A program made the position numbers and the translations under genes. Of a stretch of 64,000 bases of DNA, positions 11,201 to 23,000 are shown piece by piece (position 1 is the stretch's first letter; each line of letters opens with the position of its first letter). The notes beneath the pieces were generated by a model. The model was given only the letters and a program-made list of their open reading frames with translations, was not told the origin of the DNA and did no database searches. Source of the stretch: Arenicola marina (taxonomy: Eukaryota; Annelida; Polychaeta; Arenicolidae); assembly GCA_964019135.1 (NCBI GenBank), contig OZ025260.1:28886254-28950253 (forward strand). The letters run 5' to 3'.

Positions 11201-13605
11201 CCAGACTCACCCTGTTCTCGCCCCATTCTCAGACTGTTCTCGCCCTATTCCCAGACTCACCCTGTTCTCGCCCCATTCTCAGACTGTTCTCGCCCTATTC
11301 CCAGACTCACCCTGTTCTCGCCCCATTCTCAGACTGTTCTCGCCCTATTCCCAGAATCACCCTGTTCTCGCCCCATTCTCAGACTGTTCTCGCCCTATTC
11401 CCAGACTCACCCTCTTCTCGCCCCATTCTCAGACTGTTCTCGCCCTATTCCCAGACTCACCCTGTTCTCGCCCCATTCTCAGACTGTTCTCGCCCTATTC
11501 CCAGACTCACCCTGTTCTCGCCCCATTCTCAGACTGTTCTCGCCCTATTCCCAGACTCACTCTCTTCTCGCCCCATTCTCAGACTGTTCTCGTCCTATTC
11601 CCAGACTCACCCTCTTCTCGCCCTATTCCCAGACTGTTCTCGCCCTATTCCCAGACTCACCCTGTTCTCGCCCCATTCTCAGACTGTTCTCGCCCTATTC
11701 CCAGACTCACCCTATTCTCGCCCTATTCTCAAACTGTTCTCGCCCTATTCCCAGACTCACCCTGTTCTCGCCCCATTCTCAGACTGTTCTCGCCCTATTC
11801 CCAGACTCACCCTGTTCTCGCTCCATTCTCAGACTGTTCTCGCCCTATTCCCAGACTCACCCTCTTCTCGCCCCATTCTAAGACTGCTCTCGCCCTATTC
11901 CCAGACTCACTCTCTTCTCGCCCCATTCTCAGACTGTTCTCGTCCTATTCCCAGACTCACCCTGTTCTCGCCCCATTCTCAGACTGTTCTCGCCCTATTC
12001 CCAGACTCACCCTGTTCTCACCCTATTCTCAGACTGCTCTCGCCCTATTCCCAGACTCACTCTCTTCTCGCCCCATTCTCAGACTGTTCTCGCCCTATTC
12101 CCAGACTCACCCTGTTCTCGCCCCATTCTCAGACTGTTCTCGCCCTATTCCCAGACTCACCCTGTTCTCGCCCCATTCTCAGACTGTTCTCGCCCTATTC
12201 CCAGACTCACCCTGTTCTCGCCCCATTCTCAGACTGTTCTCGCCCTATTCCCAGAATCACCCTGTTCTCGCCCCATTCTCAGACTGTTCTCGCCCTATTC
12301 CCAAACTCACCCTGTTCTCGCCCCATTCTCAGACTGTTCTCGCCCTATTCCCAGACTCACCCTCTTCTCGCCCCATTCTCAGACTGTTCTGGCCCTATTC
12401 CCAGACTCACCCTGTTCTCGCCCCATTCTCAGACTGTTCTCGCCCTATTCCCAGACTCACCCTGCTCTCGCCCCATTCTCAGACTGTTCTCGCCCTATTC
12501 CCAGACTCACTCTCTTCTCGCCCCATTCTCAGACTGTTCTCGTCCTATTCCCAGACTCACCCTGCTCTCGCCCCATTCTCAGACTTTTCTCGCCCTATTC
12601 CCAGACTCACCCTCTTCTCGCCCCATTCTCAGACTGTTCTCGCCCTATTCCCAGACTCACCCTGTTCTCGCCCCATTCTCAGACTGTTCTCGCCCTATTC
12701 CCAGACTCACCCTGTTCTCGCCCCATTCTCAGACTGTTCTCGCCCTATTCCCAGACTCACTCTGTTCTCGCCCCATTCTCAGACTGTTCTCGCCCTATTC
12801 CCAGACTTACCCTGTTCTCGCCCCATTCTCAGACTGTTCTCGCCCTATTCCCAGACTCACCCTGTTCTCGCCCTATTCCCAGACTCACCCTGTTCTCGCC
12901 CCATTCTCAGACTGTTCTCGTCCTATTCTCAGAATCACTCTCTTCTCGCCCCATTCTCAGACTGTTCTCGTCCTATTCCCAGACTCACCCTCTTCTCGCC
13001 CCATTCTAAGACTGTTCTCGTCCTATTCCCAGACTCACTCTCTTCTCGCCCCATTCTCAGACTGTTCTCGCCCTATTCCCAGACTCACCCTCTTCTCGCC
13101 CCATTCTAAGACTGTTCTCGTCCTATTCCCAGACTCACCCTCTTCTCGCCCCATTCTAAGACTGTTCTCGTCCTATTCCCAGACTCACTCTCTTCTCGCC
13201 CCATTCTCAGACTGTTCTCGTTCTATTCCCAGACTCACTCTCTTCTCGCCCCATTCGCAGACTGTTCTCGTCCTATTCCCAGACTCACTCTCTTCTCGCC
13301 CCATTCTCAGACTGTTCTCGCCCTATTCCCAGACTCACCCTCTTCTCGCCCCATTCTAAGACTGCTCTCGCCCTATTCCCAGACTCACTCTCTTCTCGCC
13401 CCATTCTCAGACTGTTCTCGTCCTATTCCCAGACTCACTCTCTTCTCGCCCCATTCTCAGACTGTTCTCGCCCTATTCCCAGACTCACCCTCTTCTCGCC
13501 CCATTCTAAGACTGCTCTCGCCCTATTCCCAGACTCACTCTTTTCTCGCCCCATTCTCAGACTGTTTTCGCCTTATTCCCAGACTCGCTCTGTTCTCGTC
13601 CCATC
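8295..13605. repeat. 50-bp minisatellite array (>100 copies) with higher-order structure
   Basis: The unit is 50 bp, made of two related halves: TTCTCGCCCCATTCTCAGACTG (22 bp) and a 28-bp half starting TTCTCGCCCTATTCCCAGAC. Since 50 is not a multiple of three, one frame passes through all three registers every 150 bp. None of the registers has a stop on the + strand, so giant open frames (up to 1731 codons, 8164-13359) arise with no gene behind them. Rare variants recur at fixed spacing: TCTCAAACTG at 9921 and 11727, TCTAAGACTG at 10071 and 11877 (both 1806 bp apart); TTCTGGCCC at 10531 and 12387, ACTTACCCTG at 10949 and 12805 (both 1856 bp). A ~1.8-kb block has therefore been duplicated, with one 50-bp unit gained. 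Confidence 0.95.
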
Positions 13606-13788
13606 CCCAGACATGACCACCCTTCTGGGTTTTTTAAATGCGCCCGTATCGTACGCTATGAGTATTCTTTTTTCCGCCGTTGACCTCACAAACTGACAAC
13701 TCAGAGAAAAACTCTGAAGTCACTAAAACGTCGTTACGAAGACAATGGCTGAGTAAGTGTGTGGATTAGCCTGGAGGTGGTGTAAAGC
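13606..13788. other. Unique spacer between two satellites
   Basis: About 180 bp of ordinary sequence separating the 50-bp and 33-bp arrays. Nothing was recognised in it. Confidence 0.6.
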
Positions 13789-16700
13789 GTACCATACTGA
13801 GTAGTTGCTAGGCCATTCCCCATACCGTACTGAGTAGTTGCTCGGCGATTCCCCGTACCATACTGAGTAGTTGCACGGCCATTCTCCGTACCATACTGAG
13901 TAGTTGCTCGGTCATTCCCCGTACTATACTGAGTAGTTGCTCGGTCATTCCCCGTACTGTACTGACTAGTTGCTCGGTCATTCCCCGTACCATACTAAGT
14001 AGTTGCTCGGTCATTCCCCGTACCATACTGAGTAGTTGCTCGGTCATTCCCTGTACCATACTGACTAGTTGCTCGGTCATTCTCCGTACCATACTGAGTA
14101 GTTGCTCGGTCATTCCCCGTACCATACTGAGTAATTGCTCGGTCATTCCCCGTACTGTACTGACTAGTTGCTCGGCCATTCCCCGTACCATACTAAGTAG
14201 TTGCTCGGCCATTCCCCGTACCATACTGAGTAGTTGCTCGGCCATTCCCTCTACCATACTGGGTAGTTGCTCGGTCATTCCCTGTACCATACTGAGTAGT
14301 TGCTCGGTCATTCCCCGTACCATACTGAGTCGTTGCTCGGTCATTCCCCGTACCATACTGAGTATAGTTGCTCGGTCATTCCCTGTACCATACTGAGTAT
14401 AGTTGCTCTGCTATTCCCCGTACCATACTGAGTAGTTGCTCGGCCATTCCCTGTACCATACTGAGTAGTTGCTCGGCCATTCCCCGTACCATACTGAATA
14501 GTTGCTCTGCCATTCCCTGTACCATACTGAGTAGTTGGTCGGCCATTCCCCGTACCACACTGAGCAGTTGCTCTGCCATTCCCTTTACCAGACTGAGTAG
14601 TTGCTCGGTCATTCTCCGTACCATACTGACTAGTTGCTCGGTCATTCCCCGTACCATACTGAGTAGTTGCTCGGTTCTTCCCTGTACCATACTGAATAGT
14701 TGCTCTGCCATTCCATTTACCATACTGAGTAGTTGCTCGGTCATTCCCTGTACCATACTGACTAGTTGCTCGGCCATTCCCCGTACCATACTGAGTAGTT
14801 GCTCGGTCATTCCCCGTACCATACTGAGTAGTTGGTCGGCCATTCCCCGTACCATACTGAGCAGTTGCTCTGCCATTCCCTTTACCATACTGAGCAGTTG
14901 CTCTGCCATTCCCTTTACCATACTGAGTAGTTGCTCGGTTCTTCCCTGTACCATACTGAGTAGTTGCTCGGTCATTCCCCGTACCATACTGAGTAGTTGG
15001 TCGGCCATTCCCCGTACCATACTGAGTAGTTGCTCGGTCATTCCCCGTACCATACTGAGTAGTTGCTCTTCCATTCCCTTTACCATACTGAGTAGTTGGT
15101 CGGCCATTCCCCGTACCATACTGAGCAGTTGCTCTGCCATTCCCTTTACCATACTGAGTCGTTGCTCGGTCATTCCCCGTACCATACTGAGTAGTTGCTC
15201 GGTTCTTCCCTGTACCATACTGAGTAGTTGCTCGGTCATTCCCCTACCATACTAAGTAGTTGGTCGGCCATTCCCCGTACCATACTGAGTAGTTGCTTGG
15301 TCATTCCTCGTACCATACTGAGTAGTTGCTCGGTCATTCTCCGTACCATACTGAGTAGTTGCTCGGTCAGTCTCTGTACCATACTGTGTAGTTGCTCGGT
15401 CATTCCCGGTACCATACTGATTAGTTGCTCGGTCATTCCCCGTACCATACTGACTAGTTGCTCGGTCATTCCCCGTACCATACTTAGTAGTTGCTTGGTC
15501 ATTCCCCGTACCATACTGAGTCGTTGCTCGGTCATTCCCCGTACCATACTGACTAGTTGCTCGGTCATTCCCCGTACCATACTGAGTCGTTGCCCGGTCA
15601 TTCCCCGTACCATACTGACTAGTTGCTCGGTCATTCCCCGTACTATACTGAATAGTTGGGCGGTCATTCCCCGTACCATACTTGAATAGTTGCTCTTCCA
15701 TTCCCTTTATCATAATGAGTAGTTGCTCGGGAATTCCCCGTACCATACTGACTAGTCGCTCGGTCATTCCCCGAACCATACTGAGTAGTTGCTCTGTCAT
15801 TCCCCGTACCATACTGAGTAGTTGCTCTGTCATTCCCCGTACTATACTGACTAGTTGCTCGGTCATTCCCCGTACCATACTGAGGTGTTGCTCTGTCATT
15901 CCCCGTACCATACTGACTAGTTGCTCGGTCATTCCCCGTACTATACTGAATAGTTGCTCGGTCATTCCCCGTACCATACTGACTAGTTGCTCGGTCATTC
16001 CCCGTACTATACTGAGTAGTTGCTCGGTCATTCCCCGTACCATACTGAGTCGTTGCACGGTCATTCCCCGTACCATACTGACTAGTTGCTTGGTCATTCC
16101 CCGTATCATACTGAGTCGTTGCTCGGTCATTCCCCGTACCATACTGACTAGTTGCTTGGTCATTCCCCGTATCATACTGAGTCGTTGCTCGGTCATTCCC
16201 TGTACCATACTGACTAGTTGCCTGGTCATTCCCCGTATCATACTGAGTCGTTGCTCGGTCATTCCCTGTACCATACTGAGTCGTTGCTCGGTCATTCCCT
16301 GTACCATACTGAGTCGTTGCTCGGTCATTCCCTGTACCATACTGACTAGTTGCTCGGTCATTCCCCGTACTATACTGAGTAGTTGCTCGGTCATTCCCCT
16401 TACCATACTTGAACAGTTGCTCTTCCATTCCCTTTACCATACTGACTAATTGCTCGGTCATTCCCCGTACCATACTGAGTCGTTGCTCGGTCATTCCCCG
16501 TACCATACTGACTAGTTGCTCGGTCATTTCCCGTACTATACTGAGTTGTTGCTCGGTCATTCCCCGTACCATACTTGAATAGTTGCTCTTCCATTCCCTT
16601 TACCATAATGACTAGTTGCTCGGTCATTCCCCGTACCATACTGAGTCGTTGCTCGGTCATTCCCCGTACTATACCGAGTTGTTGCTCGGTCATTCCCCGT

Positions 16701-18426
16701 ACCATACTTGAATAGTTGCTCTTCCATTCCCTTTACCACACTGAGTAGTTGCTCGGTTCTTCCCTGTACCATACTGGCTAGTTCCTTGGTCATGCCCCGT
16801 ACCATACTGACTAGTTGCTCGGTCATTCCCCGTACCATACTGAAGAGATGCTCGGTCAGTCTCTGTACCATACTGTGTAGTTGCTCGGTCATTCCCGGTA
16901 CCATACTGATTAGTTGCTCGGTTATTCCCCGTACCATACTGACTAGTTGCTCAGTCATTCCCTGTACCATACTGAGTAGTTTCTCGGCCATTCCCCGTAC
17001 CGTACTGAGTAGTTGCTCGGCCATTCTCCGTACCATACTGAGTAGTTGCTCGGCCATTCCCTGTACCATACAGAGTAGTTGGTCGGCCATTCCCTGTACC
17101 TTACGGAGTAGTTGGTCGGCCATTCCCGGTACCATACTGACTAGTTGCTCTGTCATTCTCCGTACCATACTGACTAGTTGCTCAGTCATTCCCTGTACCA
17201 TACTGAGTAGTTGCTCGGCCATTCCCCGTACCGTACTGAGTAGTTGCTCGGCCATTCTCCGTACCATACTGAGCAGTTGCTCTGCCATTCCCTTTACCAT
17301 ACTGAGTAGTTGCTCGGTCATTCCCTGTACCATACTGACTAGTTTCTCAGTCATTCCACGTACCATACTGAGTAGTTGCTCGGTCATTCCCTGTACCCTA
17401 CTGGCTAGTTGCTCGGTCATTCCCCGTACCATACTGACTAGTTGCTCGGTCATTCCCCGTACCATACTGAGTAGTTGCTCTGTCATTCCCCGTACCATAC
17501 TGACTAGTTGCTCGGTCATTCCCCGTACTATGCTGAGTAGTTGCTCGGTCATTCCCCGTACCATACTGACTAGTTGCTTGGTCATTCCCCGTATCATGCT
17601 GAGTCGTTGCTCGGCCATTCTCCGTACCATACTGAGCAGTTGCTCTGCCATTCCCTTTACCATACTGAGTAGTTGCTCGGTCATTCCCTGTACCATACTG
17701 ACTAGATGCTCAGTCATTTCCCGTACCATACTGAGTAGTTGCTCGGTCATTCCTTGTACCATACTGGCTAGTTGCTCGGTCATTCCCCGTACCATACTGA
17801 CTAGTTGCTCGGTCATTCCCTGTACCATACTGAGTAGTTGCTCGGTCATTCCCCGTTCCATACTGAGTCGATGCTCGGTCATTCCCCGTACCATACTGAC
17901 TAGTTGCTCGGTCATTCCCCGTACTATACTGAGTAGTTGCTCGGTCATTCCCCGTACCATACTGACTAGTTGCTCGGTCATTCCCCGTACCATACTGACT
18001 AGTTGCTTGATCATTCCCGTATCGTACTGAGTCGTTGCTCGGTCATTCCCTGTACCATACTGAGTAGTTGCTCGGTCATTCCCTGTACCATACTGACTAG
18101 TTGCTCGGTCATTCCCTGTACCATACTGAGTAGTTGCTCGGTCATTCCCCGTACCATACTGAGTCGTTGCTCGGTCATTTCCCGTACCATACTGACTAGT
18201 TGCTCGGTCATTCCCCGTACTATACTGAGTAGTTGCTCGGTCATTCCCCGTACCATACTTGAATAGTTGCTCTCCCATTCCCTTTACCATACTGAGTAGT
18301 TGCCCGGTCATTCCCCGTACCATACTGAGTCGTTGCTCGGTCATTCCCCGTACCATACTGACTAGTTGCTCGTTCATTTCCCGTGCTATACTGAGTAGTT
18401 GCTCGGTCATTCCTCGTACCATACTT
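13789..18426. repeat. 33-bp satellite array, left part (~140 copies)
   Basis: Tandem copies of a 33-bp unit (CCCCGTACCATACTGAGTAG then TTGCTCGGTCATT). The period is 11 codons, so both strands show long open frames of the MVRGMTEQLLS or SSCSVIPRTIL type. These are repeat artefacts. A variant unit with an extra base (TACTTGAATAGTTGCTCTTCC) recurs, for example at 16408 and 16574 (166 bp apart), marking a five-unit higher-order repeat. The array is interrupted at 18427 by a nested retrotransposon insertion and resumes at 27377. Confidence 0.95.
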
Positions 18427-18448
18427 AAGATAAGATAAGATAAGATAA
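18427..18448 (-). mobile_element. Severed 3' tail of the CR1-like LINE
   Basis: (AAGAT)n microsatellite between the 33-bp array and the gypsy 5' LTR. Read on the minus strand it is (TTATC)n and continues the LINE 3' end found at 24944 on the other side of the gypsy element. It follows TACTT (18422-18426), which recurs at 27377-27381 as the presumed target-site duplication of the LINE. Confidence 0.8.
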
Positions 18449-18895
18449 TGTGATAAGGTCATATAATTATTTTCGCAATGGTATTCCATAGGCAGCACAG
18501 GCTGGTGTAAAATTGCAATTTAACCCCTTTTTGGCGACAATGGCGCCCCATAGAGTCCCCAACTGTTACCATATTTGGTCATACGTGCCCATTGTGTAAA
18601 GCTGCGTTAGCAACGCATGGTAACGTCCAATAAGGAGCGCTCTAAAGCCGGCGGCAGATTTTGTTCAGTAAAAGCCGGCACACAGCATGTTGACTGGCAT
18701 CAAGGCAGGTGGTCCCAGGTATACTTCGAACTCAGATTGAGATTTCTGCTGTGTCCCTGCATGGTCCCACTAGATGCCGGTTGGATACACCCGCAGTTAA
18801 CCTGCGGGTGTATGTAAGAATAAAAACAACTTGGACATACATCGACTCTTTGTCATTGAGCCCTCTCGTCACCCAATTCAGTCCACTCTTTTACA
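18449..18895 (+). repeat. 5' LTR
   Basis: 447 bp with TG...CA ends. Compared by eye with the 3' LTR, the only difference is C at 18547 against A at 24595. It contains a polyadenylation signal AATAAA at 18819-18824 and, just before it, a perfect 12-bp-arm hairpin (18785-18796 with 18802-18813, loop TTAAC). Confidence 0.97.
18785..18824 (+). terminator. LTR hairpin and polyadenylation signal
   Basis: ATACACCCGCAG pairs with CTGCGGGTGTAT across a 5-nt loop, followed 5 nt later by AATAAA. The 3' LTR repeats this at +6048, where it would end the element transcript. The hairpin's role is inferred only. Confidence 0.6.
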
Positions 18896-18897
18896 TC

Positions 18898-18913
18898 TGG
18901 TGTCAGAAGTGGG
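18898..18913 (+). other. Primer binding site (tRNA-Leu-like)
   Basis: TGGTGTCAGAAGTGGG begins two bases after the 5' LTR. It starts with TGG, the complement of a tRNA CCA end. The remaining bases complement the acceptor-stem/T-arm end of leucine tRNAs as I remember them, so tRNA-Leu priming is the likely mode. Confidence 0.75.
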
Positions 18914-18935
18914 GTGGGTGATTGAGAGTTGAGCC

Positions 18936-20066
18936 ATGGCAGATTGTAACATCGAGTCCAATACAGAACATTGCCGAGACAACCCGGATGAGGAACAGAC
19001 AACCCCTTTTCAACACTTGTTCCGGGACAACCGGGATCTTCGACTCCAAGTCCGAGACTTACGCCAACGACTCCAGTCCTGTGATCTGTCGACTGCGCCA
19101 CCGGAACCGGTGACCAGAGTGATCTACGCCCCGAGAAAGCTGTCATTTTTTGGAGGGACCGGTGATGATCTGGATGACTGGGAGACACAAGCTAGATCAG
19201 CCATTGAAGCCCAGGCTCTGGATGAGGGCGCTGCGGCCGAATTACTCCTCTGTCACCTGGTGGGATCCGCAAAAGCCGAGGTCCGGTATGCTGAACCCGA
19301 AGAAAGAAGTCACCCAGAAGCAATTTTTCAAATTTTGCACGACACATATGGCGAGAGGCGGACATCGACCCAACTTCTGGACGCCTTCTACAATCGTCGC
19401 CAGGCGCATGGTGAGTCACTTCATGACTTCGCCCACTCTCTGATGGAACTAATTGACAAGGCGTTAAGCAGAGATCAGCTATGTGTGGCCAGCCGTGACC
19501 GGGCCTTAAGGAACAACTTCGCCGAGAAGGGATGTGACGCCGACCTCAGACGGGAATTAAAGCGCCGTATTAGGGACTACCCCAATACCACCTTCCGGGA
19601 CCTGAGACAGGAAGCAGAACAATGGGAGGAAGACAGCGCCACACAACCCAGGCCAAGAACTGTGCGCCAGAATCTTCAGCAGGTTACTCGGAGTGAAGAC
19701 ACGAGCAGACCCGAACAACCCCCTGCCAGACCAGTGAGAGACATGCATCATCCCCCCGCCCCTAGCTGTCCCCAGCTGAAGCCGGAGGCTCTGCGAAGCC
19801 TTGAAGAAAAGATTGATCAGATGTTGGAGATACAACGACAACAGCAAGGCCAGATCAACGAGCAGCAGCAACGGATCCAGGATCTTATCCAAGAGCGGCA
19901 ATCACACGAGAAGAGATGCTTCTACTGCCGGAAAGTGGGTCATATAAAGCGTGATTGTTATCAGTTACAAAACGATGAGCGGCGCAATCAGAACAGAAGG
20001 ATGTCGTCACGCGAGGAACAGCCAGATGAGAGGCGTCCCCCAAACGAGTCCCACCTACCCGTGTGA
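18936..20066 (+). CDS. gag: Gypsy Gag polyprotein
   Basis: 376 codons. The start ATG at 18936 lies in a good context (GCCATGG) and is the first after the primer site. The product would assemble retrotransposon particles and bind element RNA. The central part (roughly residues 65-240) has the look of a gypsy capsid-type retrotransposon Gag domain. A Gln-rich, probably coiled-coil stretch lies around residues 288-322. A single CCHC zinc knuckle follows (C328, C331, H336, C341; spacing C-X2-C-X4-H-X4-C), typical of the nucleocapsid part. The frame ends 22 residues after a slippery site at 20039-20045 that leads into pol. No internal stop or frameshift is seen. Confidence 0.9.
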   Translation: MADCNIESNTEHCRDNPDEEQTTPFQHLFRDNRDLRLQVRDLRQRLQSCDLSTAPPEPVTRVIYAPRKLSFFGGTGDDLDDWETQARSAIEAQALDEGAAAELLLCHLVGSAKAEVRYAEPEERSHPEAIFQILHDTYGERRTSTQLLDAFYNRRQAHGESLHDFAHSLMELIDKALSRDQLCVASRDRALRNNFAEKGCDADLRRELKRRIRDYPNTTFRDLRQEAEQWEEDSATQPRPRTVRQNLQQVTRSEDTSRPEQPPARPVRDMHHPPAPSCPQLKPEALRSLEEKIDQMLEIQRQQQGQINEQQQRIQDLIQERQSHEKRCFYCRKVGHIKRDCYQLQNDERRNQNRRMSSREEQPDERRPPNESHLPV

Positions 20067-20079
20067 GCCCTGGGGTGGG
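20039..20079 (+). promoter_or_regulatory. -1 ribosomal frameshift signal between gag and pol
   Basis: Heptamer C CCA AAC (20039-20045) lies in the correct phase with the gag codons CCA and AAC, fitting the canonical X XXY YYZ pattern. Four bases later a GC-rich stem can form: CCCACC (20050-20055) with GGTGGG (20074-20079). The pol frame has been open since the stop at 20027-20029, so slippage here joins the two frames. Gag ends at 20064-20066, inside the predicted loop. Confidence 0.85.
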
Positions 20080-23000
20080 TGATGAGAAGCTGCCGGGCTC
20101 ATCTCCGTCGACTGTAAAAACCATTGGTAGCCGCCCAACGACCGATGTTATCATCCACGGACATCCAGTGACAGGCTTGTTGGACACGGGATCTATGGTG
20201 ACGACCATATCTGAGGGCGTGTATCGAGAAGTTGTGGCACCCACAGGTATTGAGCTAGAAGGGGGTAACTGGTTTTCGTTACAGGGCGCGAATGGGTTAG
20301 AGATCCCCTATATCGGCGTGGCGTGTATAGACTTGACGATTCGGGGTACCACAGTGACTGGGGTGACAGTGATGGTAGTTCGGGATACCCCTCAGTCACA
20401 GGAGATGAGACGCGAAATCCCGATGGTGATAGGAACTAATGTTTTGGAGCATTTGCCTGAGATGTCAGCCTTGTTGAATCAACTGAGACCAGAATCCATA
20501 CCAACCAACCAGAAAGGACTTGCAAGAGTCGCCGGCACATGGCCACAATTCGCAGCAGCCTACAGTTTCACTCCCATCAAGGTGGCTCGACGGTGTGACG
20601 GCATTGTACTGCTTGAACCAACGAAAAGACCTCCACAAGGCCTTCACGTTGGGCATACCGTGATGGATACTGTCAACGGAGGAAGTTTCGTTCAAGTGTT
20701 GAACATGACAGACCGAGACATTGCGTTGAAGCCTGGAACCATTCTCGGAACCTTCAGTCTAGTAGAGAAGGTGGAGTCAAAGACGGTACATTTGGACATC
20801 CAGTCAAATGAGATCGTCGTAACACAGCGAGATCTATTAGACCCGGCGATATCTACTGCCAAGGCCGAAAGCTACCAACCCGAAGAAATCCAGCAACCCA
20901 CACTCCCCATCAACCTAGATGGATTCCCCGGGTCAACCGCAGAATTGACGAGAGCCAGGGACATATTTAAGAAGTACAGACAGGTCTTCGCGACGGAAGG
21001 AGGAGAGTTAAGCTGTACACATGCGATACGACACGCCATCATCACAGAAGATGACGTCCCAGTACGCCAGCCCTACCGCAGGATACCACCCCAGGACTGG
21101 AGGGAAGTCAAGGATCACCTCCAGCACCTACTCAACCAGGGGGTGATCAAAGAGTCCACCTCGGCGTATGCATCTCCAGTAGTCATCGTCCGTAAGAAGA
21201 ATGGAGAAATCAGACTTTGTGTTGACTATCGGCAGCTCAACACAAAAGTCAAGAGAGACTCTTATCCGTTGCCAAGAATTGAAGAGGCCCTGGAATCGTT
21301 GAAGGGGGCGCAGATCTTTTCCACCCTCGATCTAGCGTCTGCTTACAATCAAGTGGAAGTCGAACCACAAGACCAACATAAAACCGCCTTTGTGACACCG
21401 ATGGGACTTTATCAGTACAGGCGAATGCCATTCGGGTTGTCCAATAGCCCGGCCACATTTTCTCGTTTGATGGGTCACGTCTTCAGGGACGAGGTATTCA
21501 TGATGTTGTTGGTTTACCTTGATGACATAATCATTTTCAGTCGTGATATGGCAGAACACCTTGACCGGCTGGAACATGTTTTATCACGTCTCGCTCAGCA
21601 TGGGTTAAAGGTCAGGTCCGACAAGTGCTTGTTTTTCAACCCACAGGTATCTTATGTAGGACATGTGGTGTCCGCGGAAGGCATCCGAACCAGCCCCGAC
21701 AAGATTGCTGCAGTAACTGAGTGGCCCGTCCCCAAGACTCTCAAGGAATTGCGGACATTCCTGGGATTCGCAGCGTATTACCGCCGATTTGTCAAAGGTT
21801 TCAGTTCGATTGCCGCTTCACTACACGCCCTCGTGGGGACAGCACTCAAAGGGAGCACGCGGCGGCGCAAAGTAGTAGTACCCCTAGACAACTGGTGGAC
21901 GGACGACCACACCAAGGCCTTCGAAGAGCTGAAGACGATCTTGACTGGAGCCCCAGTCTTGGCTTATCCTGACTTCGACCGGCCGTTCATCGTAGAGATC
22001 GACGCGTCCCATGACGGGCTGGGAGCAGTTCTTAGCCAGCTTCAAGATGGAAAACGACGAGTAATCGCATACGCCAGTCGGGGATTGAGAAAAGGCGAAC
22101 GAAATATGGACAAATACAGCTCTAAAAAGTTGGAGCTTCTCGGGTTGAAGTGGGCAGTCACGGAGAAGTTCGCTGAGTACTTGCGCTTTCAGAAATTCAC
22201 CGTAGAGACAGACAATAACCCACTGACATATTTGTTGACCAAGAAGAAACTACCAGCACTCGAACAGCGGTGGGCAGCTGCACTAGCCAACTATGACTTC
22301 GATCTCAAGTACAGACCGGGCAGAAACAACGGTAACTGTGACGCGCTGTCACGTCAGCAAGAACGACCATGGGATGTCACAGATGAAGAAGTTGAAGACG
22401 CCCTGACTGTGTCAGTTCAATCCACTTCACTTCCAGCTCCTGTACGGGTTCTTGCTTGCCAGGAAGTTCTGGCCGCTGAACCACCAGCGCGACCGCTCAT
22501 CGAAGGGGCAGCCACGGGAATGACAGGCCTCACCAATGAAGACCTCAAACTACTCCAGGAGAACGATCCGGTGATTGGGAAGGTGATCACTCTCTGGGAG
22601 GCAGGACACAAACCGTCTCTTCAAGTCAGACGAAGGGAACCAGAAGAGGTTCAACTGCTCCTTCGGCAGTGGGACAGACTGGGCCGCACCAATGGTGTCC
22701 TTACTAGACAAGTGACTGACCCACAACTAGGGGACCTTTGTCAAGTCGTGCTTCCAACGGCACTGAAAGAAAGAATCCTGACGGGCCTACATGATGAACA
22801 TGGTCACCAGGGAGTAGACAGGACGACGACCTTAACACGCTCTAGATGCTACTGGCCGAGAATGTATCGGGACATTCAAGACTGGATCGCCCGATGCAGC
22901 CGATGTTTGCTGGCGAAAAAGGAGAGAGTGAAGACTCCAATGGGATCCCTCCTGGCCACAAGACCGTTGGAAGTACTCGCCATTGACTTTTCTGTTCTGG

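Noticed and set aside
8164-13359. Open frame of 1731 codons on the + strand (and overlapping frames of 1609 and 603 codons)
   Set aside because: It is produced by a stop-free 50-bp tandem repeat read through all three registers; three overlapping frames encode the same peptide pattern and no domain is present.
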